Position numbers and translations under genes: made by a program
In this document: in pieces, positions 1-8,980 of the stretch
How the letters are laid out: each line of letters opens with the position of its first letter
Numbering within the stretch: position 1 is the stretch's first letter
Assembly (NCBI GenBank): GCA_031283985.1
Contig: JAITAQ010000059.1
Location: 1 to 20,770, forward strand
Origin: Endomicrobium sp.
GTDB lineage: Bacteria; Elusimicrobiota; Endomicrobiia; Endomicrobiales; Endomicrobiaceae
Length of the DNA: 20,770 bases
Reading direction: 5' to 3'
The notes under the pieces: generated by a model
Seen by the model: only the letters and a program-made list of their open reading frames with translations
Told to the model about the DNA's origin: nothing
Database searches by the model: none

Positions 1-193
1 TTTGATTGGCAAGTGCCAAATAACGCTACAATTTTTGTTTGTGCATTAGCTGTGATTTATATGCATTATATATCCATATCTCCGTCAACGATTAAGAGCA
101 GATTTATATTTTCAAGGATTGCTTTTATTTCAAACAAATTTGTTTTCCACATAGATTTTTATAATAATTTGAGAAATTGATTTTATAATTTTC
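1..193. other. Unassigned edge region, possible degraded coding end
   Basis: On the plus strand an open frame enters from the left edge and runs to a TGA at 178-180, giving about 59 residues with a hydrophobic stretch near residues 10-25 (VCALAVIYMHYISI). This could be the C-terminus of a membrane protein, but I do not recognise the family. On the minus strand, where the SulP remnant would continue, all frames are interrupted by stops and no SulP motif is visible. I cannot say which strand, if either, once coded here. Confidence 0.25.
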
Positions 194-487
194 TCAGCTT
201 ATTGTCGCTTGTATATGGTTAGAAAAGAAAGAGCTATATTTAGAAAACTTAAAACGATTTGGGAATATATTAACTGAAGAAAATGAAATAAGAACATCTG
301 CGATTACTGCTGTTATAAGACCTTTTCTCATTATAACTCCAGAAGCAACTCCGAATGCCATAGAAAGTGGAATAGCTCCCAAAGCTACTATTACTATAAG
401 CCCGGCATTTATGTCTGTGATTATTCGGATTGTTGTAAATTCTTGCGGTCTATTTTTTATCCTAGTAAATAATTTTGGTTTAAACAT
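194..487 (-). pseudogene. SulP-family anion permease, N-terminal remnant
   Basis: The 97-codon frame starts like SulP sulfate/bicarbonate permeases. It has MFKPKLF, then a segment resembling the first membrane helix of the family (DINAGLIVIVALGAIPLSMA), then FGVASGVIMRKGLITAVIAD. SulP transporters are usually 500-600 residues with 10-14 membrane segments and a C-terminal STAS domain. Here recognisable sequence stops after about residue 70 and the rest is missing on this side. The product would be a non-functional fragment. The start ATG (complement of 485-487) lies just downstream of an MNT nucleotidyltransferase fragment in the same orientation. Family assignment is by recall of N-terminal SulP sequences. 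Confidence 0.6.
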
Positions 488-636
488 TTTTTAACTAGCT
501 CAATTTTGTTAAAATTATTTTCAATTGAAGACTTAAATTCATTTGAAATGTCATTTAAATCAACAATATTTGCTTTATAAGGTAGAAAAGGATCTTCAAA
601 AGAAATGTCGGATAACTTGGAAAGTTTATAAAACCT
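457..636 (-). pseudogene. MNT-type nucleotidyltransferase, C-terminal fragment
   Basis: Reading the minus strand from about 636 to the stop at 457-459 gives a frame containing SFEDPFLPYKANIVDLNDIS followed by NEFKSSIENNF. This matches the conserved C-terminal part of small MNT-fold nucleotidyltransferases of the HI0073/MntA kind, whose proteins end with a pattern like 'SxLPYKVDIVDLxxISxEFxxxIE'. The catalytic N-terminal GSxAxG motif is absent, and a stop codon (complement of 637-639) closes the frame on its 5' side. The family normally pairs with a HEPN-type 'substrate-binding' protein, and a fragment of such a partner lies directly upstream. I infer a dead toxin-antitoxin pair. Confidence 0.5.
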
Positions 637-645
637 TTATTATTT

Positions 646-722
646 TTAAATATCCTCAACTAGAGCAATTCTACATAGCAAAAATGCTTTCATCAAGTTT
701 CTGCTTATTATAATGTAAAACT
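646..722 (-). pseudogene. HEPN-type (HI0074-like) fragment, partner of the MNT remnant
   Basis: About 24 codons on the minus strand read FYIIISRNLMKAFLLCRIAL followed by VEDI and a stop at 646-648. This resembles the middle of HI0074-family HEPN proteins, which carry a 'SPRxVxxxAFxxGLIxDxxxW' stretch. The Rx4-6H signature that follows in intact members is missing. The match is short and its assignment leans on the neighbouring MNT fragment, because these two families form HEPN/MNT toxin-antitoxin modules. By itself it would not be convincing. Confidence 0.3.
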
Positions 723-806
723 TGAAAAATTTGGAATTTTTTAATTTAAAATCCAAAATTTAGCAAAAGGTTATATAAATTTAAATGCCTCATTACGCTA
801 AAATTT

Positions 807-828
807 TGATATAGTAAACTTAAGTTTA
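807..828 (+). promoter_or_regulatory. Possible extended -10 promoter and palindrome before folK
   Basis: TGATATAGT at 807-815 reads as an extended -10 element (TG-N-TATAGT), with no good -35 box upstream. It runs directly into a 14-bp perfect palindrome, TAAACTTAAGTTTA, at 815-828, about 26 bases before the folK ATG. A palindrome over the predicted transcription start could be an operator. AT-rich DNA also yields such palindromes by chance. Confidence 0.35.
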
Positions 829-853
829 TGTAAAAAATTTGTGGTGTTTATAA

Positions 854-1348
854 ATGAAGAACGTAATATACTTAGGTTTAGGTTCAAATATTGGCAACAG
901 AGCTGAAAATATAATTTTTGCTTTGTCTGTTTTGCAAAGTAGCGGTTTTGTTAACATAAAAAAAATCTCATCTCTTTACGAAACGTCTCCAATAGGACCA
1001 AAGCAAAGAAAATTTTATAACATTGCAGTTAAAGCAAACACGTCTTTAAATCCGCATGATTTACTATATATTGTAAAACAAACTGAAGAACTTATTGGAC
1101 GGGAAAAAACTTTACATTGGGGACCACGCGTAATAGATGTAGATATTCTGTTCTTTAACCGTATCGTTATTGCTGAAAAAGACTTGATAGTTCCTCATAA
1201 AGAAATACAAAACAGACTTTTTGTGTTGGCTCCACTTAACGAAATTTCTAAAAATTTTATATGCCCGATTTCAAATAAAAAAATAGCCGCTATTTTGAGT
1301 GAAAAATTATTGACACTAAGATGTCAAAAGGTTAAAATTTTATGTTAA
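854..1348 (+). CDS. folK: HPPK, 6-hydroxymethyl-7,8-dihydropterin pyrophosphokinase
   Basis: This enzyme transfers pyrophosphate from ATP to 6-hydroxymethyl-7,8-dihydropterin in cytosolic folate synthesis. The 164-residue protein has the usual family length. It opens with YLGLGSNIGNR (residues 6-16) and carries the pterin-side motif ETSPIGPKQRKFYN (43-56). The signature WGPRVIDVDILFF (89-101) holds the two Mg-binding aspartates at D95 and D97, the same numbering as the E. coli enzyme. R83 and R92 are the expected ATP-side arginines. The ribosome-binding site before the ATG is weak. It is the first gene of a plus-strand run with panB, panC, nadB and uvrA. No other folate gene lies in the window. 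Confidence 0.93.
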   Translation: MKNVIYLGLGSNIGNRAENIIFALSVLQSSGFVNIKKISSLYETSPIGPKQRKFYNIAVKANTSLNPHDLLYIVKQTEELIGREKTLHWGPRVIDVDILFFNRIVIAEKDLIVPHKEIQNRLFVLAPLNEISKNFICPISNKKIAAILSEKLLTLRCQKVKILC

Positions 1349-1373
1349 ACGATGCTGGCAAAAAAGGTGAAAA

Positions 1374-2174
1374 ATGAATAAAAAGACTGTTATGACAATC
1401 TTAGAAAAAAAACGTAAATCCGAAAAGATAACAATGCTTACATGTTACGATTATGTTATGGCAAAACTTATTTCTTACCAAGACATAGATATGTTGCTTG
1501 TAGGGGATTCTTTAGGGAACGTAAAGCTTGGCTATGAAAATACTCTCGCTGTAACTATTGACGATATGATTTATCATACGAAATCCGTAAAAAGAGGCAA
1601 TGCAGGATCTCTGCTTGTTACGGATATGCCATTTATGTCGTACGAATCAAATGTTGAAGAAGCTGTTAAAAATGCCGGGAGGATTATTAAAGAAGGTGGA
1701 GCTGAAGCGGTAAAGGTTGAAGGCGGAGTAGAGATTGAGAAACAGGTCAAAGCTATAGTAAACGCAAAAATTCCCGTAGTCGGTCATTTGGGATTGACTC
1801 CTCAGTCAATAAACAAATTTGGTGGATTCAAAGTTCAGGGAAGAACTCAGGAATCCCATGATAAGATTATATCAGACGCAAAAGCTATTGAAAATGCTGG
1901 AGCATTTGCAATTACTCTTGAAGCTATACCAGAACATCTTGCTAAAGAAGTAAGTGAGATTTTAAATATTCCAACAATAGGGATAGGTGCAGGGTGTTAT
2001 TGTGACGGACAAGTTTTGGTTGTTGATGATATGATTGGAATGTTTGACGATTTTACGCCTAAATTTGTTAAAAAGTACGCTAATGTCAGCCAAATTATAA
2101 AAACTGCGGTAAAAGAATATATAGAGGAAGTTAAAGAAGGTAAGTTTCCAAAGGAAGAAAATACTTACAAATGA
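1374..2174 (+). CDS. panB: Ketopantoate hydroxymethyltransferase
   Basis: PanB adds a hydroxymethyl group from methylene-tetrahydrofolate to 2-oxoisovalerate, making ketopantoate, the first committed step to pantothenate and CoA. The 266-residue protein is full length. It has the Mg-binding region (DSLGN near residue 45, DMPFMSY near 84), the substrate-binding VKVEGG (near 114) and [11 protein letters not shown] (near 136-146). The C-terminal [20 protein letters not shown] (about 203-222) is also typical. An AAAGGTG ribosome-binding site lies just before the ATG. The stop overlaps the panC start by four bases (ATGA), so the two are translationally coupled. Its cofactor depends on the folate pathway to which the upstream folK belongs. 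Confidence 0.95.
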   Translation: MNKKTVMTILEKKRKSEKITMLTCYDYVMAKLISYQDIDMLLVGDSLGNVKLGYENTLAVTIDDMIYHTKSVKRGNAGSLLVTDMPFMSYESNVEEAVKNAGRIIKEGGAEAVKVEGGVEIEKQVKAIVNAKIPVVGHLGLTPQSINKFGGFKVQGRTQESHDKIISDAKAIENAGAFAITLEAIPEHLAKEVSEILNIPTIGIGAGCYCDGQVLVVDDMIGMFDDFTPKFVKKYANVSQIIKTAVKEYIEEVKEGKFPKEENTYK

Positions 2175-3010
2175 AAGTTATAAAAGATGCATTACAGCTG
2201 CAAAAAATTGCTCTTAAACATTTAAAAGACAGCGACGAAATTGGTCTTGTTCCTACTATGGGAGCATTTCATAATGGGCATGTTTCATTAATAGAAAGAT
2301 CGATAAAAAACGACGACATTACAATAGTTTCAATTTTTGTAAATCCCGCTCAATTTGGTCCAGATGAGGATTATCTAAAATATCCGCGTCCTGTTAAAAA
2401 AGATTTAGAAATCTGTAAAAAAAACCACGTTGATTACGTGTTTATGCCTTCGGTAAACGATATGTTCCCTAAAGCTCATAAAACTTTTGTTGAAGTAAAA
2501 ACACTACAGGATATAATGTGTGGAGCGTTTAGACCTGCTCATTTTAGAGGTGTAGCCACAGTAGTTTCAAAATTATTCAATATATCTTGTGCTGATAGAG
2601 CTTATTTCGGTATGAAAGACTTCCAGCAGCTTAAAATAATAGAAAAAATGACTAAGGACTTAAATTTTAGGACAAAAATAGTTCCGTGCCCTATAGTTAG
2701 GGAAAAAAGTGGATTGGCTCTTTCAAGTAGAAATTCTTACTTGAGCGATGAAGAAAAATCATTGAGTTTGAATATTTCCAAAATCTTAAAAGAAGTCGCT
2801 AAAGAATTTAAAAATAAGCCTTTGAACGCAGTTAAGAAAAAAGCTGTAAATAAGCTTAAAAAAATTCCAAACAGTAAAATTGATTATGCGGAAATTGTTT
2901 CAGCAAAAGATTTATCAACTGCTGATAGAAATACGAAAAAAGCTATTTTTGCAGTTGCAGTTTGGATAGGTAAAACAAGATTGATAGACAATACAAAAAT
3001 GACAAAATAA
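2171..3010 (+). CDS. panC: Pantothenate synthetase (pantoate-beta-alanine ligase)
   Basis: PanC joins pantoate and beta-alanine with ATP, via a pantoyl-adenylate, to give pantothenate. The 279-residue protein shows the nucleotidyltransferase HxGH motif (H34-N-G-H37) after VPTMGAF. It has [18 protein letters not shown] (about residues 56-73), the [10 protein letters not shown] segment (about 145-154) that binds ATP and pantoate, and the KMSKS-like [11 protein letters not shown] loop (about 182-192). Nothing looks truncated. It overlaps panB by four bases. Aspartate decarboxylase (panD) and ketopantoate reductase (panE) are not in this window, so beta-alanine and pantoate must come from genes elsewhere or from the host environment. 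Confidence 0.95.
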   Translation: MKVIKDALQLQKIALKHLKDSDEIGLVPTMGAFHNGHVSLIERSIKNDDITIVSIFVNPAQFGPDEDYLKYPRPVKKDLEICKKNHVDYVFMPSVNDMFPKAHKTFVEVKTLQDIMCGAFRPAHFRGVATVVSKLFNISCADRAYFGMKDFQQLKIIEKMTKDLNFRTKIVPCPIVREKSGLALSSRNSYLSDEEKSLSLNISKILKEVAKEFKNKPLNAVKKKAVNKLKKIPNSKIDYAEIVSAKDLSTADRNTKKAIFAVAVWIGKTRLIDNTKMTK

Positions 3011-3021
3011 GAGTATATAAA

Positions 3022-4620
3022 ATGATAAAATCAGATTATTTAGTTATAGGCAGCGGTATAGCCGGCCTTAGTTTTGCCTTAAAGTCGGCGAAATGCGGGG
3101 CAGTTTCTGTAATAACAAAAAGGAAAATGTTTGACTCTTCTACTGGCAGAGCGCAGGGTGGAGTTGCTTGCGTTACTGATAAAATGGATACTTTTGAAGA
3201 GCATGTGCGCGATACTCTCGCTTCAGGTGCTGGTCTTTGCAATAAAGGGATGGTTGAAAAGATGGTAAAAGAAGCTCCACGCAGAATAAAAGAACTTAGC
3301 GACCTTGGTGTTAAATTTACAAAGAAAGACGAGTTTTCTTTTGAATTTGATTTGGGGTTAGAGGGCGGACATAGCAAGAGAAGAGTTCTTCACGCAGGAG
3401 ACGTTACAGGCGCGGAGATAGAAAAAGTTTTGATAAGTAATGTTTGTAGATTTGAAAATATAACTGTTTACGAAGAGCATACCGCAGTTGATTTAATATT
3501 AGACGATAATAATTTTTGTTCTGGTGCGTATGTCTTAAATAATGAAAATAATGAAGTAGAAGTATTTCAAGCAAAAGTTGTTGTCTTAGCTTGCGGTGGT
3601 TCGGGAAAAACTTATCTCTACACTTCAAATGCTGATGTTGCCACTGGTGATGGTATAGCTATGGCTTACAGAGCCGGAGCCGACATTGCAAATATGGAAT
3701 TTGTTCAGTTCCACCCTACGTGTTTATACAACAGCGAAGCCAAATCTTTTTTGATATCTGAGGCTGTTCGCGGAGAAGGAGCTGTTTTAAGACTTAAAAA
3801 TGGCGAACAGTTTATGGATAAGTACAGCTCTCAAAAAGAGCTTGCTCCCAGAGATATAGTCTCAAGAGCTATAGACACGGAGTTAAAAGCAAGAAGGGAA
3901 AACTTTGTTTATTTGGACATTACGTCAAAAAGTAGAGATTTCCTTGTTAGAAGATTTCCTAATATTTACGCAAAATGTTTTGAGTATGGTATAGACATAG
4001 CTAAAGATATGATCCCAGTAATTCCTGCTGCTCATTTTTTTTGCGGTGGCATAAATATCGACAAACATGGGAGAACAAATATAAAAAACCTTTACGCTAT
4101 AGGCGAAACAGCTTGTTCTGGGATACACGGAGCTAACAGACTTGCATCTAACTCCTTGCTTGAAGGCATAGTTTATGCTAATAGAGCCTACAAAGATTCT
4201 TTAAACCTTTTAAATAGACAACATTCTAGAATTAACGACAGGGGAAATAAAATCAATAATTCTAAAAAGCCATCACAAATTGTATTCATGCAGGAATGGG
4301 AAGAAATTAGGCGGTTAGCGTGGAGTTACTTAGGCATATATCGATCAAATGAGAAACTTTTAAAAGCCAAGAAAAGGATAGATATTTTAAAAAATGAAAT
4401 AGATAAATACTTTGCAGACACTCCCGTAAACGTTGACAGCATTGAGTTGAGGAATATAGCATGTGTGGCAGAACTTATACTGCGTTCTGCGATGCTTAGA
4501 AAAGAAAGCAGAGGACTTCACTTTAACGTTGATTATCCATTTATGTTATCTGAAGCTTATAATACAGTCTTAAATATAAATAGAAAAGAAACATTTACGC
4601 GGCTTGCCGCAGAGGAATAG
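3022..4620 (+). CDS. nadB: L-aspartate oxidase
   Basis: NadB is an FAD enzyme that oxidises L-aspartate to iminoaspartate, the first step of de novo NAD synthesis. The 532-residue protein has the N-terminal dinucleotide fold [12 protein letters not shown] (about residues 8-19) and the flavin and substrate loop [10 protein letters not shown] (about 40-49). It also has [12 protein letters not shown] (about 192-203), the succinate dehydrogenase/NadB block FVQFHPT (about 229) and the catalytic-arginine region RGEGAVL. Near residue 365 lies [20 protein letters not shown]. The C-terminal helical domain is present. It starts 11 bases after panC and ends just before uvrA. The partner enzymes nadA and nadC are not in the window. 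Confidence 0.94.
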   Translation: MIKSDYLVIGSGIAGLSFALKSAKCGAVSVITKRKMFDSSTGRAQGGVACVTDKMDTFEEHVRDTLASGAGLCNKGMVEKMVKEAPRRIKELSDLGVKFTKKDEFSFEFDLGLEGGHSKRRVLHAGDVTGAEIEKVLISNVCRFENITVYEEHTAVDLILDDNNFCSGAYVLNNENNEVEVFQAKVVVLACGGSGKTYLYTSNADVATGDGIAMAYRAGADIANMEFVQFHPTCLYNSEAKSFLISEAVRGEGAVLRLKNGEQFMDKYSSQKELAPRDIVSRAIDTELKARRENFVYLDITSKSRDFLVRRFPNIYAKCFEYGIDIAKDMIPVIPAAHFFCGGINIDKHGRTNIKNLYAIGETACSGIHGANRLASNSLLEGIVYANRAYKDSLNLLNRQHSRINDRGNKINNSKKPSQIVFMQEWEEIRRLAWSYLGIYRSNEKLLKAKKRIDILKNEIDKYFADTPVNVDSIELRNIACVAELILRSAMLRKESRGLHFNVDYPFMLSEAYNTVLNINRKETFTRLAAEE

Positions 4621-4621
4621 T

Positions 4622-7435
4622 ATGGACATAATTAAAATTCGCGGCGCAAGGCAGCACAATCTTAAAAATATAGATCTTGACATCCCAAGAAATAAGCTTG
4701 TTGTTGTTACAGGCTTGTCTGGATCTGGCAAATCTTCTCTTGCTTTTGACACTATATATGCAGAAGGTCAAAGGAGGTATGTAGAATCTTTATCAGCTTA
4801 TGCGAGACAATTTCTTGATCTTATAGATAAACCAGACGTGGATATTATTGAAGGCTTGTCGCCGGCAATTTCAATTGAGCAAAGATCTCCTTCACATAAC
4901 CCTCGTTCTACCGTAGGAACGGTTACAGAAATTTACGATTATTTAAGATTGTTGTTTGCAAGAGTAGGCGTTCTCTGTTGTCCAAAATGCAGTAAAGAGG
5001 TAAAGCCGCAATCTGCTCAACAGATAATAGACGAGATTATGAAATTTCCCAAAGACAATTTGATTCATATTTTTGCCCCGCTTATAAAAGGGAGAGCTGG
5101 AACCTATGAAGAACTTTTTTCTCGTCTTGTAAAAAATGGGTACTCGCGGGTAAGAGTTGATAACAATACTTATATGCTTGATGAAAAAATAAAGTTAGAC
5201 AGATATAAAAAACATTCCATAGATATAATTGTTGATAGAATAAAACTAAGCCAAGAATTGCGTTCAAGAGTGGCGGCATCTATAGAAACGGCTCTTAAAG
5301 AATCAAGAGGTATAGTATCGGTTGCTGTTGTAGAAAACGGGAAAGTTGTATCTGAAAATGTTTACAGTGGGCAATATGCGTGCATTGATTGCAGTATAAG
5401 CATTTCTGAAGTAGAGCCTAGATTATTTTCTTTTAATTCTCCTTTTGGTGCATGTCCTGAGTGTAGTGGACTTGGAAATAAAATAGAAATTGATGAGAAT
5501 TTAGTGGTGCCGGATAAAAACTGTTCGTTAAAACAAGGAGCGATTATCGCGTGGTCTGAACCTATAACTACAAGGACCAACAGATGGAAAAACAGCTGGG
5601 GCGGTTATTATTGGGAACTTTTGTCCGAAGCTGCAAAGGACAATAGAATACCTTTAAATGTCGTATGGAAAGATTTAACAAGAAAACAGCAGGAAATACT
5701 TCTCTTTGGCAAAGATGACTTTGAAGGCGTTATAACAAACATGCAACGACGTTACAGCGAGACGGAGTCAGATTTTGTAAGAGAAGAAATTTTTAACAAA
5801 TACATGGGGCAAAAGATTTGTCCATCTTGCAAAGGCAAAAGGCTTAAAAAAGCAGCTCTTTCAGTTTTTATAGATAATAAATCTATTGCTGATATAACTA
5901 AAATGTCTATAGAAAAATCTTTTGATTTCTTTTACAAAATTAAATTTGGCGAAAAGGACAAAGAAATAAGCAAGGCTATTTTAAAAGAAATACGTTCAAG
6001 ACTGCAGTTTTTAAACAATGTAGGCTTGGGTTATTTAAGTTTAGACAGAGCAAGCGGAACGCTTTCAGGTGGAGAAGCCCAAAGAATACATTTGGCTACG
6101 CAAATAGGCTCTGGTCTTACGGGTGTATTGTATGTTCTTGATGAGCCGTCTATAGGTTTGCATCAAAGAGATAATGATAAACTTTTGGAAACGTTGATAA
6201 AGCTTAGAGATTTAGGAAACACATTGATTGTTGTTGAACATGATGAAGATACGATGCGTGCCGCGGATTACATAATAGATTTGGGTCCGGGAGCAGGAGT
6301 CCATGGCGGGTATATAGTAGCTCAAGGTACTGCCAAAGAAATAATAAAATCAAAAAAATCTTTGACTGGACAGTACTTAAGCGGGGCATTGTCAATCCCT
6401 GTCCCAAAAAAGAGAAAGCAGCTCCTAGATAAGTGGCTTATGGTTGAAGGAGCACAACAATTTAACTTAAAAAACTTAGACATCCGTATCCCTTTGGGTC
6501 TTTTTGTCTGCGTAACAGGCGTATCAGGCAGTGGCAAATCTACTTTAGTTCATGAAATAATATATAGAAATCTCGCCAAACAACTTTACGGAGCAAAAGA
6601 AGCTCCCGGCAGATTTAAGAATATGGAAGGTCTTGAGAATATAGATAAAGTTGTAATTGTTGACCAATCGCCTATAGGAAAGACTCCAAGGTCAAATACT
6701 GCAACTTATACAGGTGCGTTTTCAATGATAAGATATTTATTTGCTCAAGTTCCTGAGTCAAAAGCTAGAGGTTATCACCCCGGAAGATTTTCTTTTAACG
6801 TAAAAGGCGGCAGATGTGAAAATTGTCAGGGAGATGGGACGTTAAAGATAGGAATGCAGTTCCTTCCAGACGTTTATGTAAAATGTGATGTCTGCAGTGG
6901 AAGAAGGTTTAATGAAGAAACTTTACAAGTAAAATATAGAGGTAAAAATATAGATGAAGTTTTAAATATGACAGTGGAAGAAAGCGTAAAATTTTTTGAG
7001 AATATCCCAACTTTAAAAAGAATATTTTCTACACTTGAAGATGTGGGTCTTGGGTATATCAAAGTAGGTCAACCTGCGACTACGCTTTCAGGCGGAGAAG
7101 CTCAGAGAATAAAACTTGCTTCAGAACTTTCAAAAAGAGCTACAGGCAGGACAATATACATTCTTGATGAGCCTACAACAGGCTTGCATTTTGCAGATGT
7201 TGAAAAACTTCTTGAAGTGCTTCAAAGGCTTTCTTCCACAGGCAATACTGTTCTTGTGATAGAGCATAATCTTGACGTTATTAAAACTGCAGACTGGATA
7301 ATAGATTTAGGTCCTGAAGGCGGAGAAAGAGGTGGAAAAATTATTGCACAGGGAACTCCTGAAGAGATAATGAAAAATCCAAAATCTTTTACAGGACATT
7401 ACTTACAAGGACATATAAGCCGTCACACATATTGA
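4622..7435 (+). CDS. uvrA: UvrABC excinuclease subunit A
   Basis: UvrA recognises bulky DNA lesions and loads UvrB in nucleotide excision repair. I start it at the ATG at 4622, not at the in-frame ATG at 4604: the former has AGAGGA upstream and yields the family N-terminus [17 protein letters not shown]. The 937-residue protein has two ABC ATPase modules. Walker A motifs are GLSGSGKSS (31-39) and GVSGSGKST (about 630-638). The two LSGGEAQRI signatures lie near 480 and 821, with LDEPSIGLH and LDEPTTGLH Walker B boxes. Zinc-binding cysteine pairs sit near 120, 253/256, 278/281, 731/734 and 755/758. No uvrB or uvrC is in the window. Confidence 0.96.
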   Translation: MDIIKIRGARQHNLKNIDLDIPRNKLVVVTGLSGSGKSSLAFDTIYAEGQRRYVESLSAYARQFLDLIDKPDVDIIEGLSPAISIEQRSPSHNPRSTVGTVTEIYDYLRLLFARVGVLCCPKCSKEVKPQSAQQIIDEIMKFPKDNLIHIFAPLIKGRAGTYEELFSRLVKNGYSRVRVDNNTYMLDEKIKLDRYKKHSIDIIVDRIKLSQELRSRVAASIETALKESRGIVSVAVVENGKVVSENVYSGQYACIDCSISISEVEPRLFSFNSPFGACPECSGLGNKIEIDENLVVPDKNCSLKQGAIIAWSEPITTRTNRWKNSWGGYYWELLSEAAKDNRIPLNVVWKDLTRKQQEILLFGKDDFEGVITNMQRRYSETESDFVREEIFNKYMGQKICPSCKGKRLKKAALSVFIDNKSIADITKMSIEKSFDFFYKIKFGEKDKEISKAILKEIRSRLQFLNNVGLGYLSLDRASGTLSGGEAQRIHLATQIGSGLTGVLYVLDEPSIGLHQRDNDKLLETLIKLRDLGNTLIVVEHDEDTMRAADYIIDLGPGAGVHGGYIVAQGTAKEIIKSKKSLTGQYLSGALSIPVPKKRKQLLDKWLMVEGAQQFNLKNLDIRIPLGLFVCVTGVSGSGKSTLVHEIIYRNLAKQLYGAKEAPGRFKNMEGLENIDKVVIVDQSPIGKTPRSNTATYTGAFSMIRYLFAQVPESKARGYHPGRFSFNVKGGRCENCQGDGTLKIGMQFLPDVYVKCDVCSGRRFNEETLQVKYRGKNIDEVLNMTVEESVKFFENIPTLKRIFSTLEDVGLGYIKVGQPATTLSGGEAQRIKLASELSKRATGRTIYILDEPTTGLHFADVEKLLEVLQRLSSTGNTVLVIEHNLDVIKTADWIIDLGPEGGERGGKIIAQGTPEEIMKNPKSFTGHYLQGHISRHTY

Positions 7436-7588
7436 TTCTGATTGTGTTTTGTCGTCCTGTTTATCAGGAAGCATGCTGTATCTGCGTAGCCTTTTGCGAT
7501 TACTTTGATCGGAAATTTCAATTTTATTTGGTGTTTTTATCTTAATTCTTTGTTAAGCTCCAAAATCTAAATTTGTTGAGAGGAAAAA

Positions 7589-7762
7589 GTGTCCTTAAAT
7601 TTAATAGTAAACGCTATAATATTTTCTATTTTTTATACGTTGATATTTTTGTTAATTTATAAGACAAAACTGCTTAAAATAAAATTTGTGTCCATATTCT
7701 TTTTTTCGTCAATTATGTATTTTCTTATAGCTTTTCTTCTTAAAAGATATGTCAATCTATGA
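7589..7762 (+). CDS. Small two-helix membrane protein coupled to AlkD-like gene
   Basis: A 57-codon frame begins at a GTG (7589-7591) preceded by GAGAGGAAAAA, a good ribosome-binding site. It ends at TGA 7760-7762, overlapping the ATG of the next gene (7759) by four bases. The product is very hydrophobic: one helix near residues 5-22 (LIVNAIIFSIFYTLIFLL), a lysine-rich link (YKTKLLKIK), then a second helix near 32-50 and a basic tail (LLKRYVNL). I do not recognise the family. The ribosome-binding site, the uninterrupted frame and the stop-start overlap argue that it is real. Translation probably couples it to the downstream DNA-repair gene. Function unknown. Confidence 0.5.
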   Translation: MSLNLIVNAIIFSIFYTLIFLLIYKTKLLKIKFVSIFFFSSIMYFLIAFLLKRYVNL

Positions 7763-8538
7763 AGATAAGTTCTTCAAAAAATATTAAAGATTTACTTTTA
7801 AGAGATTTAAAAAAGTATGCTGAGCCTATTTTTGCCAAATTTACCAGAAAGATTTTGAATATTTGCAAAGACAGATACGCTCAAGATGATATTTTGCTTG
7901 GGGTGCGTGTGACTAAACAGCGATCATTGGCAAAAAAATACGTTAACATGCTAAATTTCAAAGAAACTGAAAAATTGCTACAAGATAAAATTCACGAACT
8001 TAGATTTATTGCACTAGTTATTTTATCTAAAGAATATAAAAGAGCGGGGAATAAACTTAAGTCCAAAATAGCAAGAATATATTTAAGAAATTATAAATAT
8101 ATTAACAATTGGGATTTAGTTGATACATCTGCGCCTAATATACTTGGACATTATTGGTATAACAATGAGTTGGATAAATTTTGGGAATTTGCTAAATCTG
8201 GTAGTTTATGGAAAGAACGAATAGCTATGATTTCAACATTTTACTTTATTAGACAGAATAGATTTAACGAGACTTTAAAACTTGCTGAAGTGTTTTTAAA
8301 TCATAAACACGACTTAATGCACAAAGCCTCTGGTTGGATGCTTAGGGAAATCGGGAAGAGAGATAAAAAAGCTTTACTTTCATTTTTAGATAAATATGCC
8401 TCAATAATGCCTAGAACAATGCTCAGATACTCTATTGAAAAACTGACCAACCAACAAAAAAAGTTTTACTTAAAAGAAAGTTCTAGCAATTCACCTCGGC
8501 AAATGAAATTAGAACGGGTACATTTTGAAAATGGTTAA
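7759..8538 (+). CDS. AlkD-like DNA alkylation repair protein
   Basis: The 259-residue protein belongs to the HEAT-repeat DNA glycosylases of the AlkC/AlkD type, which remove positively charged alkylated bases such as N3- and N7-methyl purines. Family landmarks are LLGVRVTKQRSLAKKY (about residues 46-61), KIHELRFIAL (77-86), NNWDLVD (116-122) and WKERIAMISTFYF (151-163). HKASGWMLREIGKRD (188-202) and MPRTMLRYSIEKL (217-229) complete the set. By spacing, W118, D122, R154 and W193 match the lesion-binding W109, D113, R148 and W187 of Bacillus cereus AlkD. The frame is intact. It overlaps a small membrane-protein frame by four bases and follows uvrA, giving a small DNA-repair neighbourhood. Confidence 0.85.
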   Translation: MKISSSKNIKDLLLRDLKKYAEPIFAKFTRKILNICKDRYAQDDILLGVRVTKQRSLAKKYVNMLNFKETEKLLQDKIHELRFIALVILSKEYKRAGNKLKSKIARIYLRNYKYINNWDLVDTSAPNILGHYWYNNELDKFWEFAKSGSLWKERIAMISTFYFIRQNRFNETLKLAEVFLNHKHDLMHKASGWMLREIGKRDKKALLSFLDKYASIMPRTMLRYSIEKLTNQQKKFYLKESSSNSPRQMKLERVHFENG

Positions 8539-8980
8539 AACAAATAATGATCGATTATAATGGTGATGAAATAAAATTTTTTACCTGTAGTAAACCTGTA
8601 CTAAAATTGGCTGAAGTATACAATATGCATATTAACTATTTAAAATACAGAGCTTCCATACAAACTCAAAATAGTTCTGAGCATGTTTCTATTGATAAGG
8701 AAGATAAAAGGATGCTAAAGACAGAAATAAAGGTCATATGTAAGATATGATATGGAAAATACTAAGCAAGTATAAGTGCAGGATAAATAGGAAATGTAGA
8801 GAACTGGAAAGAATAGAAAAGAGGTAGTTGAGAAGTAAGAAGAAGGTCATATAAATGGGTATAAGAGTTTGAAGGATATAGTATAGTAAAAAAACATAAT
8901 GTATAGGAGTTTTTACCTATATAAAATTGCGTATCTCCTAGCTGAAATTAAGCAATAAAAAAATCGTTACATCATCTATT
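8539..8980. other. Gene-poor stretch with one doubtful 67-codon frame
   Basis: A 67-codon plus-strand frame (8547-8750, starting MIDYNGDEIKFFTCSKPVLK) has no ribosome-binding site in front and matches no family I know; it may be a decayed gene end. From about 8751 to 8890 the plus strand is strikingly poor in C and rich in purines, with frequent stops in all frames. The words AAGGTCATAT recur at about 8731 and 8844. I see no RNA gene here. At its right end it may hold the yqeY terminator. Confidence 0.3.
8891..8921 (-). terminator. Weak candidate terminator of yqeY
   Basis: On the minus strand, downstream of yqeY, TATAGG-N8-CCTATA (8902-8921) can form a 6-bp hairpin. A run of T (complement of the A tract at 8888-8895) follows about seven bases later. 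The stem is short and AT-rich, so this is only a possible intrinsic terminator. Confidence 0.25.

Noticed and set aside
4604..4621. Six-codon upstream extension of uvrA from an ATG inside nadB
   Set aside because: The ATG at 4622 has the ribosome-binding site AGAGGA and gives the family N-terminus; the extension lies inside nadB.
7436..7588. Intrinsic terminator after uvrA (TCCTG-TTTAT-CAGGA hairpin near 7459-7473)
   Set aside because: The stem is five pairs and no T-run follows, so it does not meet the usual criteria. I see nothing else supportable in this gap.
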